This document shows positions 35,592 through 45,443 of a DNA stretch of 64,000 nt, piece after piece. The notes under the pieces are model-generated. The model worked only from the letters and a program-made list of their open reading frames with translations. It was not told where the DNA came from and made no database searches. The stretch's first letter is position 1. Each line of letters starts with the position of its first letter. Position numbers and translations under genes: made by a program. The stretch is from Acetobacter thailandicus (GTDB lineage: Bacteria; Pseudomonadota; Alphaproteobacteria; Acetobacterales; Acetobacteraceae), in assembly GCF_011516655.1 (NCBI RefSeq), contig NZ_WOSV01000003.1, positions 186,001 through 250,000 on the forward strand, in the 5' to 3' direction.

Positions 35592-36551
35592 TTACTTAGA
35601 CAGCACTTCACGGCCCATCGCGAGGAATTTCTCACGCCGCAGCTCTTTAAGACGCGATGACGACAGCTTCTGCAAAGGCTGTAACTCTTCTGCAATTGCC
35701 TGGCGCACTGTATTAAATACGGCCTGCGAGTCGCGCTGTGCTCCGCCAACCGGCTCCGGAATGATACGATCAACCAGCTTAAGGCGCAGCAGATCCCGCG
35801 CTGTAAGGCGCAGTGTTTCAGCTGCAACGCTCGCCTGCTTAGGGTCACGCCACAAAATTGAAGCACAGGCCTCTGGTGAAATAACAGAGTAGATCGCGTG
35901 CTCAAGCATAAGCACCCTGTCACCGGCACCTAAAGCAACAGCACCACCTGAGCCACCTTCACCAATCACTGTTGCGATCAGAGGCACAGGGGCTTCAAGG
36001 CATACATCAATTGAGCGTGCAATAGCTTCAGCCTGCCCGCGCTCTTCCGCATCAATACCAGGCCATGCACCTGCAGTATCAATAAATGTAAGAACTGGCA
36101 GCTTAAACTGACCTGCCAGTTTCACCAGACGCTGTGCCTTACGATATCCTTCGGGGCGGGCCATACCAAAATTACAGGCCAGGCGGCTGTCAAGATCAGA
36201 GCCACGCTCAGTGCCGATCACCACAACAGGGGTGCCATTGAAACGACCGATGCCACCAATAACGGCACTGTCGTCAGCATAGAGCCTGTCACCCGCCAGA
36301 GGTGTAAATTCAGTCAGCAGAGCGGCCACATAATCTTTGACATGCGGGCGCTGCGGATGTCGCGCAACCTGCACTTTCTGCCACGGTGTCAGCCTGGCAT
36401 AGATAGCTCGCAGGTGCTTCTCTGCCTTCTCCTGAAGACGAGCAGTTTCCTCTGCGATATTTACCCCATTGGGGTCACTCATCTGCCGCAGTTCATCGAT
36501 CTTGTTACCAAGTTCGGCGACGGGCTTTTCGAAATCAAGATACTGATGCAT
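35592..36551 (-). CDS. accA: Acetyl-CoA carboxylase carboxyltransferase subunit alpha
   Basis: Transfers carboxyl from biotin-carboxyl carrier protein to acetyl-CoA, the first committed step of fatty acid synthesis. 319 residues from MHQYLDFEKPVAEL, the family's conserved start. An upstream ATG at 36584 would add 11 residues without similarity. RNFE-type and GEGGSGGAVALGAGD motifs are typical of the crotonase-like fold. Convergent with the CinA-domain gene. accD is not in the window. Confidence 0.96.
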   Translation of the reverse strand: MHQYLDFEKPVAELGNKIDELRQMSDPNGVNIAEETARLQEKAEKHLRAIYARLTPWQKVQVARHPQRPHVKDYVAALLTEFTPLAGDRLYADDSAVIGGIGRFNGTPVVVIGTERGSDLDSRLACNFGMARPEGYRKAQRLVKLAGQFKLPVLTFIDTAGAWPGIDAEERGQAEAIARSIDVCLEAPVPLIATVIGEGGSGGAVALGAGDRVLMLEHAIYSVISPEACASILWRDPKQASVAAETLRLTARDLLRLKLVDRIIPEPVGGAQRDSQAVFNTVRQAIAEELQPLQKLSSSRLKELRREKFLAMGREVLSK

Positions 36552-36632
36552 GCGATGCGCATAGCATATCCGCGTATAAAACAAAATTAATTCATGAGCT
36601 CACAGAGACAAAATACACACAGAGAAAATGCC

Positions 36633-37565
36633 CTAATTTCCTTTTCTGCCGCCGCCTTCGGCTAAAGGATGGCAACTCTCTACGACGCGCCGCAAATGCT
36701 CTGTTTGCACATGCGTATATATTTGAGTCGTAGAAATATCTGCATGCCCCAGCAGCATCTGCAAAGCCCGCAGGTCAGCCCCCCTGGCAAGCAGGTGCGT
36801 AGCAAAAGAATGCCTCAGCACATGAGGGGAAAGACATGTCGGATCAAGCCCGGCTCTGACACCAGCCTCGTGCAGAATTTTATCAAAAGCCTGACGGGTC
36901 AGAGCACGCTTTGGGTCACGCCCGGGAAACAGCCACGGGCTTTCAAGCCAGGCATCACAGGCATACAGCTCTTTGACCGCCTGCCAGGCCGTGACTGAAA
37001 CCGGGACCAGACGCTCACGCCCGCCTTTACCGCGAATCAGCAACATAGGCCGTTCGCCCCTCAGCGCCTCTCTGGGCAAAGACAACAGTTCAGAAATTCG
37101 CAACCCGGAACTATAAAGTAGCTCCAGAGCCGCACGCGCAACGAGCATACGGCGCTTCTGCGCTACCGTATTATCACTCTCCTGCACATGACAGGCCTCT
37201 ATAAGAGCCTCGACCTCTGCCTCAGAGAGAAAGTGAGGCAGTGCCAGCTCAGGGCGTGGCGAATCAAGAGTCGCAGCAGGATTATCCTTCCTTATCCCCT
37301 CACGCAGCAGGAAGAGATAAAACTGCCTGATGCATGACAGCCGCCGCGCAATTGTACGACGCGCCTGCCCATCTGCACCAAGGTCAGCCAGCCAGGCAGC
37401 CAGCTCGTCTGTTTTTGCATCAACAGGCAATATTCCACGCATGGCCAGGAAATCAGAGCACGACTCGAGATCTGCTGCATAGGCAGCAAGTGTACGCGCT
37501 GAAGCCGCACGCTCTGCTACCAGCATTTCAAGAAACAGTTCTGCCTCGTGCCCTTTGATCATCAC
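36633..37565 (-). CDS. xerD: Tyrosine recombinase XerD
   Basis: Resolves chromosome dimers at dif with XerC. 310 residues. The N-terminal SAM-like core-binding domain (LAAYAADLESCSDFLAMRG) is followed by a catalytic domain with Arg in SSGLRISELL, HVLRHSFATHLL, LLGHADISTTQIYTHV (R, H-x-x-R, H and nucleophile Tyr). The start overlaps the stop of the upstream alanine-rich gene. Gene context (next to aroKB) is chromosomal, not phage-like, and no attachment sites were seen. Confidence 0.93.
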   Translation of the reverse strand: MMIKGHEAELFLEMLVAERAASARTLAAYAADLESCSDFLAMRGILPVDAKTDELAAWLADLGADGQARRTIARRLSCIRQFYLFLLREGIRKDNPAATLDSPRPELALPHFLSEAEVEALIEACHVQESDNTVAQKRRMLVARAALELLYSSGLRISELLSLPREALRGERPMLLIRGKGGRERLVPVSVTAWQAVKELYACDAWLESPWLFPGRDPKRALTRQAFDKILHEAGVRAGLDPTCLSPHVLRHSFATHLLARGADLRALQMLLGHADISTTQIYTHVQTEHLRRVVESCHPLAEGGGRKGN

Positions 37566-37831
37566 TGTGCCGGAGCGGCCTGAACAGCTGGTGCGGCAGG
37601 CGCCACCGGAGCCGCCAGAGGCACAGGCGGAGGAGGTGCCGGCGGCATAGCCTCAGCTGGCATGACAGCCATTGGAGCAGGAGCAGCCTGAACAGCAACG
37701 GTGCCGTGTACTGCCTGCTGTGCAGGCGGGTGAACAGAGCCACCCAGAGCGAAAATACCACCGGCAAGAGCCAGGCAGATGACAGCAATACCAATCAGTA
37801 GCTTACGATTCATTTTTCTTTTTCCCGACAT
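37562..37831 (-). CDS. Small Ala/Pro-rich membrane-anchored or secreted protein
   Basis: 89 residues. Hydrophobic helix at about residues 10-28 (LLIGIAVICLALAGGIFALGG) followed by a strongly Pro/Ala/Val-rich tail (PPAPPPPVPLAAPVAPAAP). An inner start at 37813 is possible. The stop overlaps the xerD start, so it is coupled to xerD, and it is divergent from aroKB across only 17-50 bp. Unknown function; the tail resembles flexible periplasmic spacers of Acetobacteraceae. Confidence 0.55.
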   Translation of the reverse strand: MSGKRKMNRKLLIGIAVICLALAGGIFALGGSVHPPAQQAVHGTVAVQAAPAPMAVMPAEAMPPAPPPPVPLAAPVAPAAPAVQAAPAQ

Positions 37832-37881
37832 AAGCAGAGAACATAGATGTGTTCCTGCAGCTCTATGGTAAGCTGAGCATC

Positions 37882-39612
37882 ATGTCATCACGTATCTTAT
37901 CATCACATCAGACGGCAGACCCGCCTCCGCTTCCACTTAACCTGGAAAAAATTACTCACCAGCATAATGCAGGCGCCCCTCCTTCGCGACGCAGCATCGT
38001 TCTGGTGGGGCTTATGGGAGCCGGGAAAACCACTATAGGCCGCAGGCTTGCTGACCGCCTGCGCCTTCCCTTTATTGATGCTGACGTTGAAATAGAACGC
38101 GCAGCAGGCTGCTCTATCGCTGAAGTTTTTCGCCTCTACGGTGAGGCTGCCTTCCGTGACGGAGAGCGCCGTGTCATTCGTCGCCTGCTCGAAGGCCCGC
38201 CTATGGTGCTGGCAACTGGTGGTGGTGCCTATATGGATGCCCAGACACGCGCCCTTGTACGCGAGCGCTCTGTTTCTGTCTGGCTGCGCTGCTCACTGCC
38301 GGTTCTTCTCAGTCGGGTTATCGGCCGGACACACCGCCCGCTCCTGAACACGGAGAGCCCTCATATTGTGCTGTCACGCCTTATGGACGCACGTCACCCG
38401 ATTTATGCCGAAGCTGATATTATCGTCGATTGCGGAGAATATAACGTGGATCACAGTACAACCAGAGTGATCGAGGCTCTGGCTCATTCACGCCGGCCAG
38501 TCAGCCTGCCCGTCGCTTTATCACACACCTCATATGACATTCTGATCGGCACAGACCTGCTTAAACGTGCCGGCGCTCTCCTCGCCCCGCTGCTACCGCA
38601 GAAAAAAGCAGTTATTATCACGGACAGTAATGTCGAGACTCTTTATCTGGAAAGACTCCAGAACTCTCTGAGTGAAACCGGCATCACCTTTCGCACACAT
38701 GTGGTCATGCCCGGAGAAGCGTCGAAAAGTTTTAAAACATTTGAAAGCATTATCGATTCCATCCTTGAGGATGGCATTGAGCGTAAAACCGCCATCATTG
38801 CCCTGGGCGGCGGGGTTGTAGGTGATCTGGCCGGCTTTATCGCCGCATCGACTCTGAGGGGGCTGCCATTTGTACAGATTCCGACAACGCTGCTTTCACA
38901 GGTCGACTCCTCAGTTGGTGGTAAAACCGGCATTAACACCCGGTGGGGTAAAAATCTGGTCGGAGCTTTTTGTCAGCCTCTGACCGTACTGGCTGACGTT
39001 TCAACCCTTCAGACTCTGCCAGCAAGAGAACTGAAAGCCGGATATGCCGAAATCGTCAAAGCAGGGCTTATTGGCAGCCGCAGGCTGTTCAGATGGTGCG
39101 AGCTGAACGGAAAAGCTGTTCTTGAAGGCAACACAGAAGCACAGACCGAAGCTGTGCGGCAGGCCTGTGCCTTTAAAACTGAGGTCGTGGCAGCTGATGA
39201 ACGTGAACAGCAGGCCAGCAACGGGCGGGCTCTGCTCAACCTTGGCCACACCTTTGGTCACGCACTCGAAGCTGAAATGGGATATGACGGACGCCTGCTT
39301 CACGGTGAAGCCGTCTCTGTTGGCATGCAGCTTGCGTGCGCACTCTCTGTCAGACTGGGCCTCTGCTCCGCTGCTGACTATGAGCGGCTGACAGCACATT
39401 TGCATGCTCTTGAGATGCCGGCACACGTTCGTGATCTGCCATACAGCTTCAGCGCCCGGACACTCATCACTCATATGCAGCGCGACAAAAAAATGCAGGA
39501 CGGCAAACTTTCTTTTGTTCTGTTACGCGGAATCGGAGAAGCCTTCACCAGTCGCGATATTGACGACCATCTTGTGCATGAGGTCCTGACCGAAGACGGC
39601 TGCACATCTTAA
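37882..39612 (+). CDS. aroKB: Bifunctional shikimate kinase/3-dehydroquinate synthase
   Basis: 576 residues from the inner ATG; 37849 is an alternative start. Residues about 35-200 are AroK: Walker A GLMGAGKTTIGRRL, and DADVEIERAAGCSI and TGGGAYMD. Residues about 215-570 are AroB: GGGVVGDLAGFIAAS, PTTLLSQVDSSVGGKTGIN, and the metal-binding LGHTFGHALE. AroB makes 3-dehydroquinate from DAHP; AroK phosphorylates shikimate. These are non-consecutive steps of the same pathway. Fusion is known in Acetobacteraceae; elsewhere the two genes are usually adjacent. Confidence 0.95.
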   Translation: MSSRILSSHQTADPPPLPLNLEKITHQHNAGAPPSRRSIVLVGLMGAGKTTIGRRLADRLRLPFIDADVEIERAAGCSIAEVFRLYGEAAFRDGERRVIRRLLEGPPMVLATGGGAYMDAQTRALVRERSVSVWLRCSLPVLLSRVIGRTHRPLLNTESPHIVLSRLMDARHPIYAEADIIVDCGEYNVDHSTTRVIEALAHSRRPVSLPVALSHTSYDILIGTDLLKRAGALLAPLLPQKKAVIITDSNVETLYLERLQNSLSETGITFRTHVVMPGEASKSFKTFESIIDSILEDGIERKTAIIALGGGVVGDLAGFIAASTLRGLPFVQIPTTLLSQVDSSVGGKTGINTRWGKNLVGAFCQPLTVLADVSTLQTLPARELKAGYAEIVKAGLIGSRRLFRWCELNGKAVLEGNTEAQTEAVRQACAFKTEVVAADEREQQASNGRALLNLGHTFGHALEAEMGYDGRLLHGEAVSVGMQLACALSVRLGLCSAADYERLTAHLHALEMPAHVRDLPYSFSARTLITHMQRDKKMQDGKLSFVLLRGIGEAFTSRDIDDHLVHEVLTEDGCTS

Positions 39613-39958
39613 AAAAAGATTTTTTAAACCTTTCAGATTTATTATGGCAGACCTCGTCAGGCCTGCCATAATCCTGCCGTGTTTAACGGCGAGATAACTG
39701 CACAGACTGCCTGATATGAAGCCTGCGACTTGAAATCACTGCCTTATTCTTCAAACAGTTGCATCAATAATTGTTTGTGAGAGCGAAACAAACTGTTGCA
39801 CCCAGGACACAATTGTGTTTTGTAATGGCAGTAAGGATGCAGCTACGGGTTTCTATTTTAGAACTAATCGTTTTATTAGAACTTCAGGCATCTAAAGTAA
39901 CTTGGTCCGCCGAATGGTTGGCGGCATAATTAACAGATGAATTATTGAGGGCGAAAAA
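39613..39958 (+). other. Spacer between aroKB and the OmpA-like gene, with a hairpin
   Basis: 346 bp without a gene. A strong inverted repeat ATTATGGCAG (39641-39650) and CTGCCATAAT (39663-39672) lies 30 bp after aroKB and probably ends its transcript, although few T follow. The remainder likely holds the promoter and a long 5' leader of the highly expressed porin. A GAGGGCG stretch before 39959 is a candidate ribosome site. Confidence 0.5.
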
Positions 39959-41101
39959 ATGCGTCTCCGCACGGCGTTACTTGCAACCACACTAATGGCA
40001 GCGGCTCCTGCGGCCGCATCTGCCACCACCATTACCGGACCTTACGTCAACGTTGGTGGCGGCTACAACCTGGTCCAGAGCCAGCATGCTCACATCTCCG
40101 GCTTTGCCGGTGGCGCATCAAGCGATGAGAACGTCAGTTCTTCACGCTACCGCCACCAGAACGGCTTCACCGGTTTTGGTGCATTTGGCTGGGGCTTCGG
40201 CAACGGTCTCCGCGCTGAAGTAGAAGGTGTTTACAACTACTCAGAAATCAATCACCGCACGGCATCTGTTGCTAACAAAACACGCAGCAGTGATCAGTCT
40301 TACGGTGGTTTCGTTAATGTTCTTTACGACATTGACCTGAAGCAGTTTGGCCTTGATGTGCCTGTTACACCATTCGTTGGTGTTGGTGCCGGCTACCTGT
40401 GGCAGCATTACAACCCAACCTACTCTTATTTCTCTAACAAAAACACAAGCCATCTTGGCGGCACAAACGGTGGCTTTGCTTACCAGGGCATCATCGGTGC
40501 AGCTTATGACACCGGCATTCCTGGCCTGCAGGTTACAACTGAATACCGTATGATTGGCCAGCCTGGCTCATTCGTTGATGGAGCTTTCTCTTCATCAGCT
40601 AATTATGCCAACGGCAGCACAGGTCGCGGTCACGTTAACTTTGACCAGCGCTTCAATCATCAGTTTATCCTGAGCCTGCGTTACGCTTTCGATACAGCTC
40701 CACCAGCACCACCAGCTGTTGCTCCTGTTCCGGCAGTGCCAGTACACGCACCAGCTCGTTCTTACCTGGTGTTCTTCGACTGGGATAAAGCAACACTCAG
40801 CGCACGCGCTCGTCAGATCGTAGCTGAAGCTGCACAGGCTTCAACACACGTTCAGACAACACGCATCGAAGTTAACGGCTACACCGATAACTCAGCAGCA
40901 CACCCTGGCCCACGCGGTGAAAAATACAACCTGGGTCTTTCTGTTCGTCGTGCAGACAGCGTAAAAGCTGAACTGATCCGCGATGGCGTTCCTGCTGCTG
41001 CAATCGACGTTCATGGTTATGGTGAAGCTCACCCACTGGTCCCAACAGGCCCAGATACACGTGAGCCTCAGAACCGTCGTGTGGAAATCATCCTCCACTA
41101 A
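39959..41101 (+). CDS. OmpA-family outer-membrane protein
   Basis: 380 residues. Signal peptide of about 22 residues (ending ASA-TT). Residues about 25-230 form an eight-stranded OmpA-type barrel with alternating hydrophobic residues (YVNVGGGYNLVQ, GFGAFGWGFGNGLRAEVEGVYNY). A Pro/Ala/Val hinge (PPAPPAVAPVPAVPVHAP) follows, then a C-terminal peptidoglycan-binding OmpA domain (LVFFDWDKATLSARARQIV, GYTDNSAAHPG, GEAHPLVPTGPDTREPQNRRVEI) with the Asp and Arg that bind diaminopimelate. The codons look strongly selected, as in abundant proteins. It should link the outer membrane to the cell wall. Confidence 0.92.
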   Translation: MRLRTALLATTLMAAAPAAASATTITGPYVNVGGGYNLVQSQHAHISGFAGGASSDENVSSSRYRHQNGFTGFGAFGWGFGNGLRAEVEGVYNYSEINHRTASVANKTRSSDQSYGGFVNVLYDIDLKQFGLDVPVTPFVGVGAGYLWQHYNPTYSYFSNKNTSHLGGTNGGFAYQGIIGAAYDTGIPGLQVTTEYRMIGQPGSFVDGAFSSSANYANGSTGRGHVNFDQRFNHQFILSLRYAFDTAPPAPPAVAPVPAVPVHAPARSYLVFFDWDKATLSARARQIVAEAAQASTHVQTTRIEVNGYTDNSAAHPGPRGEKYNLGLSVRRADSVKAELIRDGVPAAAIDVHGYGEAHPLVPTGPDTREPQNRRVEIILH

Positions 41102-41128
41102 TACGACTGGTCTTTATGACAAGGAAAA

Positions 41129-41158
41129 GAGGTGTCTCACGACACCTCTTTTTTTTTG
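41129..41158 (+). terminator. Strong terminator after the OmpA-like gene
   Basis: Arms GAGGTGTC (41130-41137) and GACACCTC (41142-41149) with a four-base loop TCAC, followed by nine T. Confidence 0.95.
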
Positions 41159-41197
41159 CTATCCTTCTTCTGTGCTCACACAGGGGCGTAAAATATA

Positions 41198-41722
41198 GTG
41201 TCTGAAAAGCTTACAATTTTCCTTTCCCGATTCACTACAGCGGAAAATACCGCAATGGTGATCAGGCTTTTCAAATTTGGAAGTATCGGCTGCCTGGGCT
41301 TTATATGGGATTCTGCAACCGTTTATGGTCTGCGCCCTTTTACTGGCCTGACAGCTGCCACTCTTATTGCATATTTTGTCGCGGCCACCCTTAACTGGCT
41401 GCTCAATCGCCTCTGGACATTCAGAGAAGTCGAATCCTTTGACCATCCGCTCCGTCAGTGGGCTCGTTTTCTTGTCGCAAACAGCCTTGGTTTTCTGCTT
41501 AATCGCAGTACGGTTTATACGCTATTTTACTTCTTCCCTCTGTGCAGGGATTATCCGGTTATTGCGCTGGCAGCCGGCTCCCTCGCTGGCCTCATCGCCA
41601 ATTTTAACCTGAGCGAAAAAATCGTTTTTCGAAAAACCATATCCTCTGCTCCATCTCCGGATCAGACGAGTAACGTACAACCAGAGCCGGAAAAAACATC
41701 TCCCACCAAAGATGCTGCATGA
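41198..41722 (+). CDS. GtrA-like membrane protein
   Basis: 174 residues with four membrane helices in the first ~145 residues, starting at GTG. FLLNRSTVYTLFYFFPL, and IRLFKFGSIGCLGFIWDSATVYGL at the N-terminus, match the GtrA family, which helps flip polyprenyl-linked sugars for cell-surface glycosylation. A polar C-terminal tail follows. No glycosyltransferase gene is adjacent, so its partner is unknown. It follows the OmpA terminator and precedes alaS. Confidence 0.8.
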   Translation: MSEKLTIFLSRFTTAENTAMVIRLFKFGSIGCLGFIWDSATVYGLRPFTGLTAATLIAYFVAATLNWLLNRLWTFREVESFDHPLRQWARFLVANSLGFLLNRSTVYTLFYFFPLCRDYPVIALAAGSLAGLIANFNLSEKIVFRKTISSAPSPDQTSNVQPEPEKTSPTKDAA

Positions 41723-41913
41723 TGCATTTACCATGCTGAATAACACCGCCTCTTTCAGTAAAGAGCGGAGTGCGCTACATAGAACGATGGGTTAAGGAAG
41801 TTTCTTTGTTTTCCTGCCTGGCCGTGACTGGTGTTTTATGGATTTTTTCTGCAAAGAATACCGCTTAACACTCTCATGTGCCCAACCAGTTTCAGGACCG
41901 TCTGCCTCAAGCC

Positions 41914-44559
41914 ATGCTAACAACAAACGATATCCGCACTACATTTCTGGATTACTTTGCCGGAACAGGGCACCAGATTGTCCCCTCTTCTTCGCTGGTA
42001 CCACGTAATGACCCTACTCTGCTGTTTACCAATGCAGGCATGGTTCAGTTTAAAAATGTCTTCACCAGACAGGAAACACGACCTTACTCACGTGCAACAA
42101 CAGCGCAGAAGGTTGTAAGAGCAGGCGGCAAGCATAACGATCTCGATAATGTTGGCTATACAGCCCGTCATCATACCTTTTTTGAAATGATGGGGAACTT
42201 CTCGTTTGGGGATTATTTCAAACCTGAAGCAATTGAGCTTGCCTGGACACTGGTAACAAAAAATTTCGGCCTGCCCAAAGAAAAGCTGCTCGTCACAGTT
42301 TATGCTGAAGACGAAGAGGCTGCCAGCCTCTGGCGCAAAATTGCAGGACTTGATGACAGCCGTATCATCCGCATCCCTACAGCTGACAATTTCTGGCGTA
42401 TGGGTGATGTCGGCCCGTGCGGTCCGTGCTCTGAGATTTTCTACGATCATGGCCCTGACGTTTTTGGTGGCCCTCCTGGCTCCCCCGACGAAGATGGTGA
42501 CCGGTTTGTAGAAATCTGGAACCTCGTCTTCATGCAGTATTTTGAAGATCCGCCAGGCACACGCTCACCATTACCAAGCCCGTCTATTGATACAGGCCTG
42601 GGGCTTGAACGCTTTGCGGCTATTTTGCAGGGCAAGCGCGACAACTACGATACAGATATTTTCCAGGCTCTGATCCATGCATCATCTGAGCTGACACATC
42701 AGGCCGCAGATGGCGCTTTCAAAGCCAGTCATCGTGTTGTAGCTGATCACCTGCGTTCATCAGCCTTTCTGATCGCTGATGGTGTGCTGCCCGCCAAAGA
42801 TGGTCGTGGCTATGTCCTTCGCCGCATCATGCGCCGCGCTATGCGTCACCTGCACATGATGGGTACGAAGGACCCTTCATTCCACAAGCTGCTCCCTGTT
42901 CTGCTCCAGCAGATGGGCCAGGCGTACCCTGAACTCACACACAGCGAGAGCCTGATCCGCGAAACTATGCGTGGTGAAGAAGAGCGCTTTAAGGCTATGC
43001 TTGACCGTGGTCTGGCTCTTCTGACGGAAGAAACTGATAAGCTGCCTTCCGGCGCACCCCTGCCAGGTGATGTGGCCTTCCGTCTTTATGACACTTTTGG
43101 CTTTCCCCTCGACCTGACACAGGATGCCCTGCGCAGCAGCGGTCATACCGTTGATGTCAGTGGCTTTGATGCTGCTATGGCTGTGCAGCGTGAGCGTGCC
43201 CGTGCCTCCTGGGTTGGCTCGGGCGATACCGCGCTTGAAACGATCTGGTTTGAAGCACGGGATAAGTTCGGCTCATCCGAGTTCCTTGGTTACTCTACCC
43301 GTCAGGCAGATGGTGAAGTGCAGGCCGTAGTTTCAGGCAACGTCTTCGTCAAAGAAGCCTCGGCCGGTGACGAAGTTGCTGTTCTGCTCAATCAGACTCC
43401 GTTCTATGGCGAAAGTGGTGGTCAGGTTGGTGACACCGGCACACTGACAGGCAAAGACCTGCAAATTGCCATCACCGGCACGCAGAAAAAAGCTGGTGAT
43501 CTGATCGTTCATTACGGCACCATCATTAAAGGTACGCTGCGCCCGGGTACGGCTGTGACAGCAACGGTTGATCATGAACGCCGCTCAGCTATCAGCGCTC
43601 ACCATTCAGCAACCCACCTGCTTCATGAAGCGCTGCGCCGTATTCTTGGTACGCATGTGACACAAAAAGGCAGCCTGAACGGGCCAGACCGCCTGCGTTT
43701 TGACATCAGCCAGCCCCGCCCTGTCACAGCTGAAGAGCTTGCGCAGGTCGAAGCTGAGGTAAACCGCCTGATCAGAGAAAACTCACAGGTCGTTACCCGT
43801 TCAATGACACCGGATGAAGCGGTTGCCGAAGGTGCAATGGCTCTGTTTGGTGAAAAATATGGCGATGAAGTACGCGTAGTTTCTATGGGCGCATCTGACG
43901 GCAGCAAAGCCGCATGGTCTGTTGAGCTGTGTGGTGGCACGCATGTTAACCGCACCGGTGACATAGGGCTGTTCCACATTACGTCAGAAAGCGGTGTATC
44001 TGCCGGTATCCGCCGTATTGAAGCTTTGGCTGGTAAAGCCGCTGAGGACTTCTCACTTGCAAACGAACAGCGTCTGCAGCAGATGGCCGGCATGATGAAG
44101 GTCAGTGTATCTGATGCGCCTGAACGCCTGGCAACTTTGCTTGAAGAACGTCGCATTATGGAGAAGCAGATTTCGCAGCTCCAGCGCCAGCTGGCCGCGG
44201 GTAATGCGGTTTCAGCCGGAACGGAAACGGTAGCTGGTGTACGTCTTGCTGTTCGTAATGTTGGTGACACCGCCCCCCGCGAGCTCAAGGGACTTGCTGA
44301 AACCATTCTGAAACAGGGTGAAACGGATGTCGTCGTTCTGATTTCTACCGCCGGAGGCAAGGGCAGTGTCGTTGCAGCTGTAGCAGCCGACAAAACCGAG
44401 GAGCTTGATGCGGTAGCTCTTGTAAAAGCTGCAAGCATTGCCATGGGCGGCAAAGGTGGTGGCGGACGACGCGATATGGCTCAGGCCGGCGGTCCGGATG
44501 CTGACGCTGCTGATGCTGCATTTGAAGCTGTTCGTCAGATTCTGTCTGAAAAGAACTAA
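41914..44559 (+). CDS. alaS: Alanyl-tRNA synthetase
   Basis: 881 residues from [15 protein letters not shown], the typical N-terminus; a GTG at 41878 could add 12 residues. Class II catalytic core with [11 protein letters not shown] and [10 protein letters not shown]. The editing domain has [13 protein letters not shown] and the [13 protein letters not shown] zinc motif. The C-terminal DHHA1-like part ([16 protein letters not shown]) is intact. Transcribed with its own spacer upstream and a hairpin downstream. Confidence 0.97.
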   Translation: MLTTNDIRTTFLDYFAGTGHQIVPSSSLVPRNDPTLLFTNAGMVQFKNVFTRQETRPYSRATTAQKVVRAGGKHNDLDNVGYTARHHTFFEMMGNFSFGDYFKPEAIELAWTLVTKNFGLPKEKLLVTVYAEDEEAASLWRKIAGLDDSRIIRIPTADNFWRMGDVGPCGPCSEIFYDHGPDVFGGPPGSPDEDGDRFVEIWNLVFMQYFEDPPGTRSPLPSPSIDTGLGLERFAAILQGKRDNYDTDIFQALIHASSELTHQAADGAFKASHRVVADHLRSSAFLIADGVLPAKDGRGYVLRRIMRRAMRHLHMMGTKDPSFHKLLPVLLQQMGQAYPELTHSESLIRETMRGEEERFKAMLDRGLALLTEETDKLPSGAPLPGDVAFRLYDTFGFPLDLTQDALRSSGHTVDVSGFDAAMAVQRERARASWVGSGDTALETIWFEARDKFGSSEFLGYSTRQADGEVQAVVSGNVFVKEASAGDEVAVLLNQTPFYGESGGQVGDTGTLTGKDLQIAITGTQKKAGDLIVHYGTIIKGTLRPGTAVTATVDHERRSAISAHHSATHLLHEALRRILGTHVTQKGSLNGPDRLRFDISQPRPVTAEELAQVEAEVNRLIRENSQVVTRSMTPDEAVAEGAMALFGEKYGDEVRVVSMGASDGSKAAWSVELCGGTHVNRTGDIGLFHITSESGVSAGIRRIEALAGKAAEDFSLANEQRLQQMAGMMKVSVSDAPERLATLLEERRIMEKQISQLQRQLAAGNAVSAGTETVAGVRLAVRNVGDTAPRELKGLAETILKQGETDVVVLISTAGGKGSVVAAVAADKTEELDAVALVKAASIAMGGKGGGGRRDMAQAGGPDADAADAAFEAVRQILSEKN

Positions 44560-44570
44560 GAGCACCATTT

Positions 44571-44609
44571 GCCAGCGGGAAACTATATTGCTTTTTTTTA
44601 CCCGCTGGC
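44571..44609 (+). terminator. Inverted repeat after alaS
   Basis: Arms GCCAGCGGG (44571-44579) and CCCGCTGGC (44601-44609) form a perfect 9-bp stem. The loop is 21 bases and includes a run of eight T. Only weak T content follows the right arm. Confidence 0.6.
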
Positions 44610-44654
44610 GTTCTTAAGCCCTTGCTTTATTTTATGCCGACAAGGAAAAACGTC

Positions 44655-45356
44655 ATGTCTCTGATTGCTTCCATCCTGAAAGTGATGGCTCCCCCTCACC
44701 CTGAGGCACGACCTTTTCTTCTCGCGTCTGGCGCGACGACACTCGTGAGCCGTTTTCTGAGCCGTAAAATCTCTAACCGCCATCTGAAAACGACAGCAAA
44801 GTTGCTGGGTACCACCAGTGCACTGTTTTTCGGCTTTTGCCTGTATTTCTTCCGTGATCCTAAGCGGCACACACCCGCACGCAACGATGTTGCCGTTGCC
44901 CCGGCTGACGGACGTATTGTATCGATTGAAAAAATTGCACCACCGGCTGAACTCAACATGGGCACAGCACCGGTATGGCGCATTGCAACCTTTCTGTCAG
45001 TGCTCGACGTGCATGTGAATCGTGTCCCTGCGGCCGGCACTGTAACCTGCATTGCCTATCACCCAGGCCAGTTTCTCAACGCCAGCCTTGACAAAGCTTC
45101 AGACCTGAATGAACGCAATGCCATGAGTCTGCGCCTTCCCGATGGCCGTATGCTGGCAGTTGTACAGATTGCAGGCCTTATTGCACGTCGTATCGTCTGC
45201 AGTGTTTCTGAAGGGATGCAGGTTGAAGCCGGAGAGCGCTTCGGGCTTATTCGCTTTGGTTCGCGCACAGACCTATACCTGCCACCCGGTGTAGAGCCTC
45301 TGGTATCTGTTGGTCAGACAATGATCGGCGGCGAAACTGTTATGGCGCGCCTTTAG
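44655..45356 (+). CDS. psd: Phosphatidylserine decarboxylase proenzyme
   Basis: About 233 residues of the short, bacterial type II-like form. Decarboxylates phosphatidylserine to phosphatidylethanolamine in the inner membrane. [13 protein letters not shown] near the C-terminus holds the Gly-Ser pair that self-cleaves to give the pyruvoyl group. [18 protein letters not shown] and the ARRIVC stretch are conserved. A hydrophobic N-terminal part anchors it. Followed by pssA, as in many Alphaproteobacteria. The upstream ATG at 44622 would add a short basic tail. Confidence 0.93.
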   Translation: MSLIASILKVMAPPHPEARPFLLASGATTLVSRFLSRKISNRHLKTTAKLLGTTSALFFGFCLYFFRDPKRHTPARNDVAVAPADGRIVSIEKIAPPAELNMGTAPVWRIATFLSVLDVHVNRVPAAGTVTCIAYHPGQFLNASLDKASDLNERNAMSLRLPDGRMLAVVQIAGLIARRIVCSVSEGMQVEAGERFGLIRFGSRTDLYLPPGVEPLVSVGQTMIGGETVMARL

Positions 45357-45443
45357 GAAGAATGAGTGTGCCGGGGTTTTTAATGCTGCGTTTTATGACC
45401 AGAGGTTTGTCCCGCTCGCCTGAAGAACAAACCATTCGGCATA

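Noticed and set aside
35408-35929. A 173-residue minus-strand frame overlapping accA and the CinA-domain gene
   Set aside because: It runs across two confident genes in the wrong frame and has no homology.
36633-37565. The tyrosine recombinase as an integrase of a mobile element
   Set aside because: Length, motifs and neighbours fit chromosomal XerD; no direct repeats, tRNA target or phage genes are around it.
43623-44453. A 276-residue open frame on the minus strand opposite alaS
   Set aside because: Antisense to a well-conserved alaS; Ser/Arg-rich translation with no family motifs, the usual shadow of an Ala/Glu-rich gene.
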